From Agrobacterium vitis (GTDB lineage Bacteria > Pseudomonadota > Alphaproteobacteria > Rhizobiales > Rhizobiaceae), in the NCBI RefSeq assembly GCF_014926405.1, contig NZ_JACXXJ020000005.1:1121001-1185000 (forward strand): a DNA stretch of 64,000 bases, read 5' to 3'. Shown here piece after piece: positions 17,547 through 25,150 of this stretch. Made by a program: the position numbers and the translations under genes. A model generated the notes under the pieces. It made no database searches and had not been told where the DNA came from. It saw only the letters and a list, made by a program, of their open reading frames with translations. Numbering within the stretch: the stretch's first letter is position 1; each line of letters begins with the position of its first letter.

Positions 17547-18104
17547 ATGTCTTTCGTTTGGAATGCTCCAGTGGCTTCACGAATGGATCTGCCCAAGGGT
17601 CGGGTGACCATTTCGCAGGGACAATTTGCCGTCAGCGACGATCCCGATACGGTGATGACGACGGTGCTTGGCTCCTGTGTCGCTGCCTGTATTCGCGATC
17701 CCGTGCTGGGTCTCGGCGGTATGAATCATTTCGTCTTGCCGGGTCCGGTTGCCAAGGGCATGAGCAAAAGCGAGGCGGCGCGATATGGCTGCCAGTTGAT
17801 GGAGCTTCTTGTTGACGGGTTGCTGGCGCGTGGCGCAAATGTCTGGCGGTTGGAGGCAAAGATTTTCGGTGGCGCCAGTCCCGGCAACTCCTTCTATAAT
17901 GTGGGGGCGCGCAATTTTGATTTCGCGCGGCAGTTTCTGGCAACGAACGGTATTGCGGTCATTGAGGAAAATGTCGGCGGCCCTTATGGCTGCAAGCTCG
18001 AATATTGGCCCTATTCGGGCAAGACAAATTGTGTGCCGCTCAGCGGACGTATGGGTGTGAAGCCCAAGGTCACGGCAATTCGGTCGCCAGCTCAGAAGGT
18101 GTGA
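17547..18104 (+). CDS. cheD: CheD chemoreceptor glutamine deamidase
   Basis: CheD deamidates glutamines of chemoreceptors and binds CheC in some bacteria. Residues 27-67 carry the signature FAVSDDPDTVMTTVLGSCVA, CIRDPVLGLGGMNHFVLPGP. The catalytic triad is intact: Thr38, Cys44 and His61 have the same spacing as the Thr/Cys/His of characterised CheD. Length (185) is normal. It is an orphan: its neighbours are a nucleoside hydrolase and cob genes, and no che operon is in the window, though a cheW and two receptors lie 15-25 kb away. The ATG at 17547 follows an AGGGG at about 17532; a second Met at residue 13 is an alternative. Confidence 0.92.
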   Translation: MSFVWNAPVASRMDLPKGRVTISQGQFAVSDDPDTVMTTVLGSCVAACIRDPVLGLGGMNHFVLPGPVAKGMSKSEAARYGCQLMELLVDGLLARGANVWRLEAKIFGGASPGNSFYNVGARNFDFARQFLATNGIAVIEENVGGPYGCKLEYWPYSGKTNCVPLSGRMGVKPKVTAIRSPAQKV

Positions 18105-18164
18105 GGATATCGCCTTCACCGTGGCGAAACAAAATCAATATCAATGTGACAACGCAATAGGTCG

Positions 18165-18854
18165 TCAAGTGATCGGGCGGGCGATCATCACCACGGGCAA
18201 TCCCAATTTTCGGGCCGCGATAATCTTGCCATAGCTTGCCTCGCCGCCTGAATTGCGGGTCACGAGATGGGTGATGGCATGGCCTTCCAGCAGGGCTTTT
18301 TCTGCTTCCCAATCCGCCGCCGCTTTGCCAAGAACGATGTCAGCATGGGTAAAGGGCAGCGGCGTTGAAGGCGCATCCACCATGCGGATCACAAAGTGGC
18401 AATCCGTTCGCCGCACAAATATGTCGATATATTGCCGCCCCAGCGCCAGGAAGACCCTGGCTCCCTCCGGCAACGTATGGGCCGCCGCTTCCAGTGTCTC
18501 GACCATGATCCAGCGGTCGCCGGGTTGCTCCAGCCATTGCGGGCGCAGATGGACGATGAGCGGTATGTCCGCCTTTTGGCAGGCTTCGACGGCATTGGCG
18601 GAAATTTGCCGGGCAAAGGGATGGGTGGCGTCGATCACCCTGGTAATGCCTTCAGTGCTTAGATAGGCCGCCAGCCCATTGACACCGCCGAAACCACCGA
18701 TGCGGACGTCTCCGGCCAGACTGGCCGGATATTCGGTGCGTCCGGCCAGCGCGGTGATGACAGTGGTTTTGCCTTGCTCCACCAGTTCTGCGGCAAGCTT
18801 TGCCGCCTCCGCTGTGCCGCCGAGAATGAGGATGCGCTCAGGAGGCGATGGCAA
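18165..18854 (-). CDS. cobK: Precorrin-6A reductase CobK
   Basis: An NADPH-dependent reductase of the macrocycle (precorrin-6A to 6B). The 229-residue protein opens with RILILGGTAEAAKLAAEL (dinucleotide-binding loop), then RIGGFGGVNGLAAYL and ITRVIDATHPFARQISANA, all typical of CobK/CbiJ. The C-terminus has the LVTRNSGGEASYGKI and KLGLPVVMIARP motifs. Its start overlaps the end of cbiD by 17 bases on the same strand, so the two form a small operon divergent from cobA. Confidence 0.95.
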   Translation of the reverse strand: MPSPPERILILGGTAEAAKLAAELVEQGKTTVITALAGRTEYPASLAGDVRIGGFGGVNGLAAYLSTEGITRVIDATHPFARQISANAVEACQKADIPLIVHLRPQWLEQPGDRWIMVETLEAAAHTLPEGARVFLALGRQYIDIFVRRTDCHFVIRMVDAPSTPLPFTHADIVLGKAAADWEAEKALLEGHAITHLVTRNSGGEASYGKIIAARKLGLPVVMIARPIT

Positions 18855-19965
18855 GGATCGCTCCTGTCCGGTCGGTGACGATCACATCGACCGCGATATC
18901 GGCACCGCGCAGGACCGAAAGAGCTGTCTGTCTTGCCCTTTGCGCAATTGGTGTCGCCATGTCCAGATTGTTTTGCCGGGTAACCTCGAGGATTTCCAAG
19001 GCGGTGTTGGCGGACCTGATCCTTTCCTTGATGTCTTGCGAGAGAGGATGATTGGACATCAATGTTTCCATGAAGGAATTGTCGATCTGACTGCGGGCGG
19101 AATGCAGATCCAGCGCGCCTTGCGCGAGCTTGCTCATCTTGGCAAATCCGCCAGCAATCGTCAGACGGGGCACGGGGTGCTGGCGTAGATATTTGAGCAG
19201 GCCGCCGGCAAAATCGCCCATGTCCAGCAGCGCTTCCTCCGGCAGGCCGTAAAGCTGCTGGGCGGCGCGTTCCGATGTCGAGCCGGTGGCACCCAGCACA
19301 TGCGGAAGGCCCATGGCGCGTGCCACATCGATGCCGCGATGGATGGAGTGAATCCAGGCGGCACAGGAAAATGGATTGACGATGCCGGTCGTTCCCAGCA
19401 CCGAAAGCCCGCCGATAATGCCCAGGCGCGGGTTCCAGGTCTTTTCCGCCAGGGCCTGACCGCCGGGAATGGAAATGATTATTTCCACATCGGGCGCCAC
19501 TCCATGCTGTTTGGCCAGCGCCTCCACCTCGGCCACCATCATCGCGCGCGGCACGGGGTTGATGGCTGGCTCGCCAATGGCCAGCGGCAGGCCGGGCCGC
19601 GTCACCGTGCCGACGCCGTCACCCGCCACGAAGCGGATGCCAGAACCGGCGGCGATACGCCGCACAATGGCGATCACGGTCGCGCCATGGGTCACATCAG
19701 GGTCGTCGCCCGCGTCCTTGATGATTCCCGCCGAGGCCTGGCCACCCGCGATCTGTTCATAGGCAAGTGCAAAGGCTGGTTCCTGGCCGCCCGGCAGGCG
19801 GATCGACACCGGATCGGGAAATTCACCGGTCAAAAGCGCCGTCAGCGCTGCCTTGGTCGCGGCTGTCGCGCAGGCGCCCGTGGTCCAGCCCTTGCGCAGC
19901 GGTCCACTCGGCTTGCGCGGAGCGGCGGCATCGGCTGTATCGGTGGGCGGCGCGGCTTCGGTCAT
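18838..19965 (-). CDS. cbiD: Cobalt-precorrin-5B C1-methyltransferase CbiD
   Basis: CbiD adds the C1 methyl group in the cobalt-first pathway; the unrelated CobF does this step in the classical aerobic route. The 375-residue protein shows the family segments LRKGWTTGACATAATKAAL (about residues 23-41), IIKDAGDDPDVTHGA, GDGVGTVTRPGLPLAIGEPA and GIVNPFSCAAWIHSI. A Pro/Ala-rich N-terminal 20 residues is an extension. It heads the minus-strand cbiD-cobK pair. No cobF is seen in the window. Confidence 0.95.
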   Translation of the reverse strand: MTEAAPPTDTADAAAPRKPSGPLRKGWTTGACATAATKAALTALLTGEFPDPVSIRLPGGQEPAFALAYEQIAGGQASAGIIKDAGDDPDVTHGATVIAIVRRIAAGSGIRFVAGDGVGTVTRPGLPLAIGEPAINPVPRAMMVAEVEALAKQHGVAPDVEIIISIPGGQALAEKTWNPRLGIIGGLSVLGTTGIVNPFSCAAWIHSIHRGIDVARAMGLPHVLGATGSTSERAAQQLYGLPEEALLDMGDFAGGLLKYLRQHPVPRLTIAGGFAKMSKLAQGALDLHSARSQIDNSFMETLMSNHPLSQDIKERIRSANTALEILEVTRQNNLDMATPIAQRARQTALSVLRGADIAVDVIVTDRTGAILAIAS

Positions 19966-20045
19966 GGCTCTTTATAGGCAAGGCTTGCGGCGGGGGGAAG
20001 ATGGGCGTGATCCTTGCCGCTCATTCGGACAAATCATCTTCATGC

Positions 20046-20093
20046 GGTATAATTTTCCCCGCCAACCGATTTCGGTTTGGGAAATTATGCAGT
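20046..20093. repeat. RIME-like fragment (first palindrome only) ahead of cobA
   Basis: About 48 bases (TATAATTTTCCCCGCCAACC and CGGTTTGGGAAATTATGCAG) match the first palindrome of the longer repeats; the second palindrome is missing. It lies in the 141-bp divergent gap between cbiD and cobA and ends about 13 bases before the cobA start. It therefore occupies the likely leader of cobA and much of the shared promoter region. Confidence 0.6.
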
Positions 20094-20106
20094 AGATCTT
20101 CTGACC

Positions 20107-20949
20107 ATGATGCAAGATGTTTTCAAGCCTTTGCCCCTGTTGCAGCCGGGCCATGTCTGGCTGGCGGGGGCAGGGCCGGGTGATCCAGGTCTGTTGACGC
20201 TTTTGGCGGTGCGTGGCCTTTGCATGGCGGATGTGATTGTGCATGACGCGCTGGTTGATGAGGCTTGCCTTGCCTACGCCAATCCAGGCGCGGTGTTGGA
20301 ATATGCTGGAAAGCGCGGCGGCAAGCCTTCGGCCCGGCAGCGTGATATTTCTCTGCGATTGGTGGAACTGGCGAAATCCGGCAAGCGGGTGCTGCGGCTG
20401 AAAGGCGGCGACCCCTTCGTGTTCGGGCGCGGCGGCGAGGAGGCGCTGACATTGGTCGAGCATGGCGTGCCGTTTCGCATCGTACCCGGCATTACCGCAG
20501 GCATTGGCGGGCTGGCCTATGCGGGCATTCCCGTCACCCACCGCGAGGTCAACCATGCTGTCACCTTCCTGACTGGTCACGATTCATCCGGCGCCATGCC
20601 TGATGGCATTGATTGGCAGGCGGTGGCCAAAGGTTCCCGGGTGATTGTCATGTATATGGCGATGAAGCATATGGGCCATATCGCCGCGCAATTGATGGCG
20701 GCAGGACGCCAGCCTGAAGAGCCGCTGGCCTTTGTCTGCGACGCGGCAACGGACCGGCAAAGAGTGCTGGAAACCACGCTGGGTGAGGCCGATGTCGCCA
20801 TGCAGGCCGCAGGTATCCAGCCACCCGCCATCGTGGTGTTGGGCGATGTGGTGCGGCTTCGTCCTTCGCTGGACTGGCTGGGGGCCTTGTCGGGCCGGGG
20901 TTTGCAACCGGACCCCTTTGCCAATCGAAGCCTAAAGGATACGGCATGA
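20107..20949 (+). CDS. cobA: Uroporphyrinogen-III C-methyltransferase CobA
   Basis: SUMT makes precorrin-2 from uroporphyrinogen III by two SAM-dependent methylations; this is the entry point of the corrin branch. The 280-residue protein has HVWLAGAGPGDPGLLTLLAV near residue 18, GKRGGKPSARQ, VLRLKGGDPFVFGRGGEEAL near residue 100, and IVPGITAGIGGLAYAGIPVTHR. I choose the ATG at 20107 (20110 is possible); an in-frame TTG at 20077 lies in a repeat remnant and is less likely. It overlaps cobB (ATGA). Confidence 0.95.
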   Translation: MMQDVFKPLPLLQPGHVWLAGAGPGDPGLLTLLAVRGLCMADVIVHDALVDEACLAYANPGAVLEYAGKRGGKPSARQRDISLRLVELAKSGKRVLRLKGGDPFVFGRGGEEALTLVEHGVPFRIVPGITAGIGGLAYAGIPVTHREVNHAVTFLTGHDSSGAMPDGIDWQAVAKGSRVIVMYMAMKHMGHIAAQLMAAGRQPEEPLAFVCDAATDRQRVLETTLGEADVAMQAAGIQPPAIVVLGDVVRLRPSLDWLGALSGRGLQPDPFANRSLKDTA

Positions 20950-22256
20950 GTGGCCTTCTGATTGCCGCGCCTGCCTCCGGGTCAGGCAAGACCACCGTCA
21001 CGCTTGGGCTATTGCGCGCCTTGAGCGAGGCCGGTCATAAGCTGGCGCCGGGCAAGGCCGGGCCGGATTATATCGATCCGGCCTTTCATGCAGCGGCAAG
21101 CGGTGAGACCTGCCTGAATTTCGACCCCTGGGCGATGCGCCCGGAATTGATCGCCGCCAATGCCGCCCTGCACCGCCAGGGTGGGCGGACCCTGGTGGTC
21201 GAGGCGATGATGGGGCTTTACGACGGGGCGGCGGATGGCAGCGGTTCGGCGGCGGATCTCGCCCTGATGCTCGGCCTGTCGGTGGTGTTGGTGGTCGATT
21301 GCGCCCGCACCTCGCATTCCGTTGCCGCCCTGGTAAAGGGCTTTGCCGATTTCAGGCCTGGTCTGCTGATGGTCGGCGTTATCATCAACCGGGTCGCCAG
21401 CGACCGGCATGAGGCGATGCTGCGCCAGGCGCTGGAGACAATCCGCATGCCGGTGCTGGGCGTGATCCGCAGCGATACGGGGCTTGCCCTGCCAGAGCGG
21501 CATTTGGGATTGGTGCAGGCGGCGGAGCAGGCCGATCTTGAAGGCTTTATCACCCATGCCGCGCAGGTCGTGGCAAAAGGCTGTGATCTCGACGCCATTA
21601 TCAGGGCTGCCGCTCGCTGCCCTGATCCAGTCTCGGAGGCCAATATTGCCCGGCTTGCGCCGCTAGGGCATCACATCGCCGTGGCGCGGGACGAGGCGTT
21701 TGCCTTTTGCTATGAGCATATGCTGCTGGGCTGGCGGCGACGCGGCGCGCAGATCAGCTTCTTTTCGCCCCTGCAGGATGAGGCTCCGGCAGGTGATGCC
21801 GATGCGGTCTATCTGCCCGGCGGATATCCCGAACTTCATGCCGGAAGGATTGCCAATGCCCACCGGTTCCGGGCGGGAATGCTGGCGGCGGCGGCAAGGC
21901 CGGTGAAAATTTACGGGGAATGCGGTGGCTATATGGTGCTGGGTGAAGGGTTGACCGATGCGGATGGAACGGACCATGCGATGCTGGGACTTTTACCGCT
22001 GAAAACCAGCTTTGCGACGCGAAAGCGCCATTTGGGTTACCGGCTTTTGCGGCCATTGGCTGGAGATTTCTTTGCCCATGTCATGACCGGCCACGAGTTT
22101 CATTATTCGACCGTGATCGAGGAAGGCGAGGGCGACCGGCTGTTTGCCACTGAGGATGCCCTGGGCGTGTCGCTTGGGCAGGTCGGCTTGCGGCGTGCCA
22201 ATGTGGCTGGCTCCTATATGCATCTGATCGACCGTGCGAGCGAGAACAGGTCATGA
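20946..22256 (+). CDS. cobB: Hydrogenobyrinic acid a,c-diamide synthase CobB
   Basis: CobB amidates the a and c side chains using glutamine and ATP. The 436-residue protein has an N-terminal P-loop ATPase domain (APASGSGKTTVTLGLLRAL near residue 8, GPDYIDPAFH, VVEAMMGLYDG) and a C-terminal class-I glutaminase-like domain with VYLPGGYPELHAGRIAN and the nucleophile Cys in KIYGECGGYMVLGEGL (about residue 325). The start overlaps cobA and the stop overlaps cobC (ATGA). The synthase family name covers both hydrogenobyrinate and cobyrinate substrates. Confidence 0.95.
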   Translation: MSGLLIAAPASGSGKTTVTLGLLRALSEAGHKLAPGKAGPDYIDPAFHAAASGETCLNFDPWAMRPELIAANAALHRQGGRTLVVEAMMGLYDGAADGSGSAADLALMLGLSVVLVVDCARTSHSVAALVKGFADFRPGLLMVGVIINRVASDRHEAMLRQALETIRMPVLGVIRSDTGLALPERHLGLVQAAEQADLEGFITHAAQVVAKGCDLDAIIRAAARCPDPVSEANIARLAPLGHHIAVARDEAFAFCYEHMLLGWRRRGAQISFFSPLQDEAPAGDADAVYLPGGYPELHAGRIANAHRFRAGMLAAAARPVKIYGECGGYMVLGEGLTDADGTDHAMLGLLPLKTSFATRKRHLGYRLLRPLAGDFFAHVMTGHEFHYSTVIEEGEGDRLFATEDALGVSLGQVGLRRANVAGSYMHLIDRASENRS

Positions 22257-23266
22257 CATTGCAACCCGGCCAGACCATTGCCCATGGCGGCGGCCTTGCT
22301 GCGGCAGCGCACCTTTATGGCGGAAACATTGAGGACTGGCTGGACCTGTCCACCGGGATCAATCCCTGTCCACCGGATCTGCCCGCCATCGATGCCCGCG
22401 CCTGGCATCGCCTGCCGGACCGCGAGCGTGAGGATGCAGCCCGGCTTGCGGCACGGGATTTTTATGGCAGCGGGACCGTTCTGCCTCTGCCGGTTCCCGG
22501 CACGCAATCGGTCATCCAGCTTTTGCCGAAGTTAATGGATGCGGGCCGGCGCGCCGCTATTCTCAGCCCCACCTACGGCGAATATGCCCGCAGCCTCACG
22601 CTGGCTGGTATTGCTGTCGATGCGGTGGACGGGCTTGAGGCCATCACGTCAGTCCATGGGCTGGCGGTGGTGGTCAATCCCAACAATCCGACCGGGCGGC
22701 AGATTGCGCGGGCAGACCTGGTCGCCGCTGCGCAGCGCATGGCGGTCCATGGCGGTCTTTTGCTGGTGGACGAAGCCTTCGCCGATGCGCAGCCGGAGCA
22801 ATCTCTGGCACCGTTTGTGGTGGATCATCCCAATCTCGTGCTGTTTCGCTCCTTCGGCAAATTCTTCGGCATGGCAGGCTTGAGGTTGGGCTTTGTGATT
22901 GCCGATCAGGCGCTGTTGGACCGCTTTGCCTGTTGGCTTGGCCCCTGGGCGGTGTCCGGCCCAGCCCTGTCGGTGGCAACGCAATTGTTCAGTGCCGACC
23001 ACCATGCGCTTCGCACCAGGATCTTTGCCCGCAAGGCGGCGCTTGATGCGGTTTTGGCGCAGGTAGGTTTGAAGGTTATCGGTGGCACGCCGCTGTTTTC
23101 ACTGGTGGAGCATACGGATGCGACGAAGATCCACGCCCATCTGGCACGCGCGCATATCCTGACGCGGATTTTTGATTATGCGCCGGGCTGGTTGCGGATC
23201 GGTCTGACGCCCAACGAAGAGGCCGATGCCCGACTTCTGGCTGCCTTGCAGGACTTCCGGTCATGA
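22253..23266 (+). CDS. cobC: Threonine-phosphate decarboxylase / CobC, class-I aminotransferase fold
   Basis: A PLP enzyme of 337 residues, proposed to supply the aminopropanol phosphate linker. Motifs are IAHGGGLAAAAHLYGG at the start, DWLDLSTGINPCPP, VVVNPNNPTGRQIARADLVA, LLVDEAFADAQPEQSL and the lysine site FRSFGKFFGMAGLRLGFV (about residues 202-219). The order cobB-cobC-cobD, each overlapping by four bases, indicates one transcript. CobC works together with CobD (CbiB) in making the cobinamide. Confidence 0.94.
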   Translation: MTLQPGQTIAHGGGLAAAAHLYGGNIEDWLDLSTGINPCPPDLPAIDARAWHRLPDREREDAARLAARDFYGSGTVLPLPVPGTQSVIQLLPKLMDAGRRAAILSPTYGEYARSLTLAGIAVDAVDGLEAITSVHGLAVVVNPNNPTGRQIARADLVAAAQRMAVHGGLLLVDEAFADAQPEQSLAPFVVDHPNLVLFRSFGKFFGMAGLRLGFVIADQALLDRFACWLGPWAVSGPALSVATQLFSADHHALRTRIFARKAALDAVLAQVGLKVIGGTPLFSLVEHTDATKIHAHLARAHILTRIFDYAPGWLRIGLTPNEEADARLLAALQDFRS

Positions 23267-24234
23267 TGGAAACGCATCTGGTTATCTTAGCTCTGGCGCT
23301 GGTGCTTGACCGCGTGGTTGGCGACCCGCCCTGGTTATGGTCGCGCCTGCCGCATCCGGTCGTGGTGTTTGGCACATGTATTTCGGCCTTCGACCGGCTG
23401 CTGAACCGGCCTGTTCTGGCCGATCCGTTGCGCAAGGCGGGCGGGGTGCTGACGATTGTGCTTCTGCTGATCGCAAGCCTTGGCGTTGGATATGGTCTGC
23501 ATCGTCTGTTTGCGGCGCTTGGATTTCTCGGGGTGCTGCTGGAAATTGCCGTCACGGCGGCGTTTCTGGCGCAGAAAAGTCTGCTGGACCATGTGAAAGC
23601 CGTCGCCGACGGCTTGTTGCATGACGGGCTTGCCGGTGGTCGCCGGGCCGTGTCGATGATTGTCGGGCGCGATCCCGATGTGCTCGATGAGGCCGGTGTG
23701 GCACGCGCCGCGCTGGAAAGCCTGTCGGAAAACTTTGCCGATGGGGTGGTGGCTCCTGCCCTCTGGTATGGCCTGCTCGGCCTGCCGGGCCTGCTTGCCT
23801 ATAAAATGCTGAACACTGCCGATTCGATGATTGGTCACAAATCCGAACGCTATGTGCAATTCGGCTGGGCTTCTGCTCGGCTGGATGATTTGGCCAATTG
23901 GCCTGCTGCCCGGCTGGCGGGATTGTTGACTGTGTGTTCCGTCTGGTTGGACAATGGCGCTCTGGCAGCCCGGCGATGCTTTTTCGTCATGATGGCTGAC
24001 CATGGCCTGCATCGCTCGCCAAATTCCGGCTGGCCGGAGGCGGCTGCGGCAGGTGCGCTGGATGTGGCGCTGGCGGGACCGCGAATTTATGCAGGAGAAA
24101 CAGTGCGCGAGCCGATGATGAACGCTGCTGGTCGGCGCGCCATCGGCGGTGCCGATATCAGGCTTGGCCTGCGGTTGATCGATGGCGTCTGGCGTCTAGG
24201 TCTGGGTCTCCTGATGGTTTTGACGGTCCTTTGA
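23263..24234 (+). CDS. cobD: Adenosylcobinamide-phosphate synthase CobD (CbiB)
   Basis: An integral membrane protein of 323 residues that attaches the aminopropanol moiety to adenosylcobyric acid. It begins with LALVLDRVVGDPPWLWSRLP HPVV-type sequence (LDxxxGDPxxxxHPV pattern of CbiB) and contains ALESLSENFADGVVAPALWY, LAYKMLNTADSMIGHK and RLDDLANWPAARLAGLL. About four to five hydrophobic helices are visible. It is the last gene of the cobA-cobD operon; ATG 23263 overlaps the cobC stop. Confidence 0.95.
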   Translation: MMETHLVILALALVLDRVVGDPPWLWSRLPHPVVVFGTCISAFDRLLNRPVLADPLRKAGGVLTIVLLLIASLGVGYGLHRLFAALGFLGVLLEIAVTAAFLAQKSLLDHVKAVADGLLHDGLAGGRRAVSMIVGRDPDVLDEAGVARAALESLSENFADGVVAPALWYGLLGLPGLLAYKMLNTADSMIGHKSERYVQFGWASARLDDLANWPAARLAGLLTVCSVWLDNGALAARRCFFVMMADHGLHRSPNSGWPEAAAAGALDVALAGPRIYAGETVREPMMNAAGRRAIGGADIRLGLRLIDGVWRLGLGLLMVLTVL

Positions 24235-24304
24235 TCGGGTAACAGTTACTTTTTTCACCCTATCAGCACGGAATCTGCCTTCTTTTCGGGCCGGTTACGG
24301 ATCG

Positions 24305-24376
24305 CTATCTGTTCGGCGCCGGGCGAATTGCCCGGAATGAGGTTCAGATAGGCCGAAACCGCAGAGCTGTTTCGGC
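24305..24376 (+). ncRNA. Structured leader with two hairpins upstream of the flavodoxin gene
   Basis: CTATCTG (24305-24311) pairs with CAGATAG (24345-24351), enclosing CCGGGC (24319-24324) paired with GCCCGG (24330-24335). Immediately after, GCCGAAAC (24352-24359) pairs with GTTTCGGC (24369-24376). The structured block ends about 16 bases before AGGGG and the ATG at 24403. I do not recognise a known riboswitch. It could be a regulatory leader or a transcription-terminating structure for cobD; there is no U-run after either stem, which argues against the latter. Confidence 0.4.
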
Positions 24377-24402
24377 TTCCAGCATGCATAAAGGGGCAGT
24401 TG

Positions 24403-24954
24403 ATGACGAAGGTTGCTGTTGTTTTTCACTCGGGCTATGGCCACACCAAACGGGTTGCGGACTATGTTGCCAAGGGCGCTAGCGCCGAACTGATCGAAAT
24501 CGATAGTGAGGGCAATGTTTCGGAAGCCGGCTGGGACAGCCTGTCTGCCGCCGACGCCATCATTTTCGGGTCGCCGACCTACATGGGCAACGTGACCTGG
24601 CAGTTCAAGAAATTCGCAGAGGCGTCGTCGAAGATCTGGTTCACACGTGGCTGGCATAACAAGATTTTCGGTGGTTTCGTCAACAGCGCCAGCTTTAACG
24701 GCGACAAGGCGGTCGCGCTGATTTCCTTGCAGACTTTGGCATCTCAACACGGCGGTATTTGGGTTAGCCTCGGTCTTTTGCCGAGCAATAGCAAGGCTGC
24801 GCAGCGCACCGACATCAACAATCTCGGTGGTTCGGTCGGGCTTCTGGTCCAGTCGCCCTCCGATGCTAGCGTCGATGAGATTCCCCAGGGCGACCTCGAT
24901 ACCGCTCTCGCTTATGGCGAACGTGTTGCAGACATCGCTGGTCGGTTGAAGTAA
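24403..24954 (+). CDS. Flavodoxin / NAD(P)H:quinone oxidoreductase (WrbA-like)
   Basis: A 183-residue flavodoxin-fold protein that should bind FMN. The N-terminal phosphate loop is VVFHSGYGHTKRVADYVAKG (residues about 6-25); AIIFGSPTYMGNVTWQFK (about 53-70) and the segment near SLQTLASQHGGIWVSLG match the FMN-contacting loops of WrbA-type quinone reductases. Family members reduce quinones by two electrons and protect against oxidative stress. ATG 24403 is preceded by AGGGG; an in-frame TTG three bases earlier is not needed. A structured leader precedes it. Confidence 0.85.
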   Translation: MTKVAVVFHSGYGHTKRVADYVAKGASAELIEIDSEGNVSEAGWDSLSAADAIIFGSPTYMGNVTWQFKKFAEASSKIWFTRGWHNKIFGGFVNSASFNGDKAVALISLQTLASQHGGIWVSLGLLPSNSKAAQRTDINNLGGSVGLLVQSPSDASVDEIPQGDLDTALAYGERVADIAGRLK

Positions 24955-24967
24955 TCGGCTCTTCCCA

Positions 24968-25001
24968 AGCGCCGTGCGCCATTGATGTGCACGGCGCTTG
25001 T
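24968..25001 (+). terminator. Probable terminator after the flavodoxin gene
   Basis: AAGCGCCGTGCGCC and the nearly complementary GTGCACGGCGCTTG form a G+C-rich hairpin 14 bases after the stop codon, followed by a short T-containing tail (TCTTGTC). The core resembles the second palindrome of the RIME-like repeats, so it may derive from one. Confidence 0.55.
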
Positions 25002-25150
25002 CTTGTCGATTTCGCACATCATCCTGCATGCGCCTGCCGTTTTTTGTGGCATGTATCGCTTCTGTCATGCAGTTATGGTGAAGCTCTTCATTGGCGGTGA
25101 GGGATTCGTCTCTTCGCCGCCACGAAAGCGACAGGAACGGGAGCGCGAGC

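Noticed and set aside
24235..24300. Possible terminator after cobD (GTAACAGTTAC then TTTTTT)
   Set aside because: The palindrome has no loop, so a stable hairpin is unlikely.
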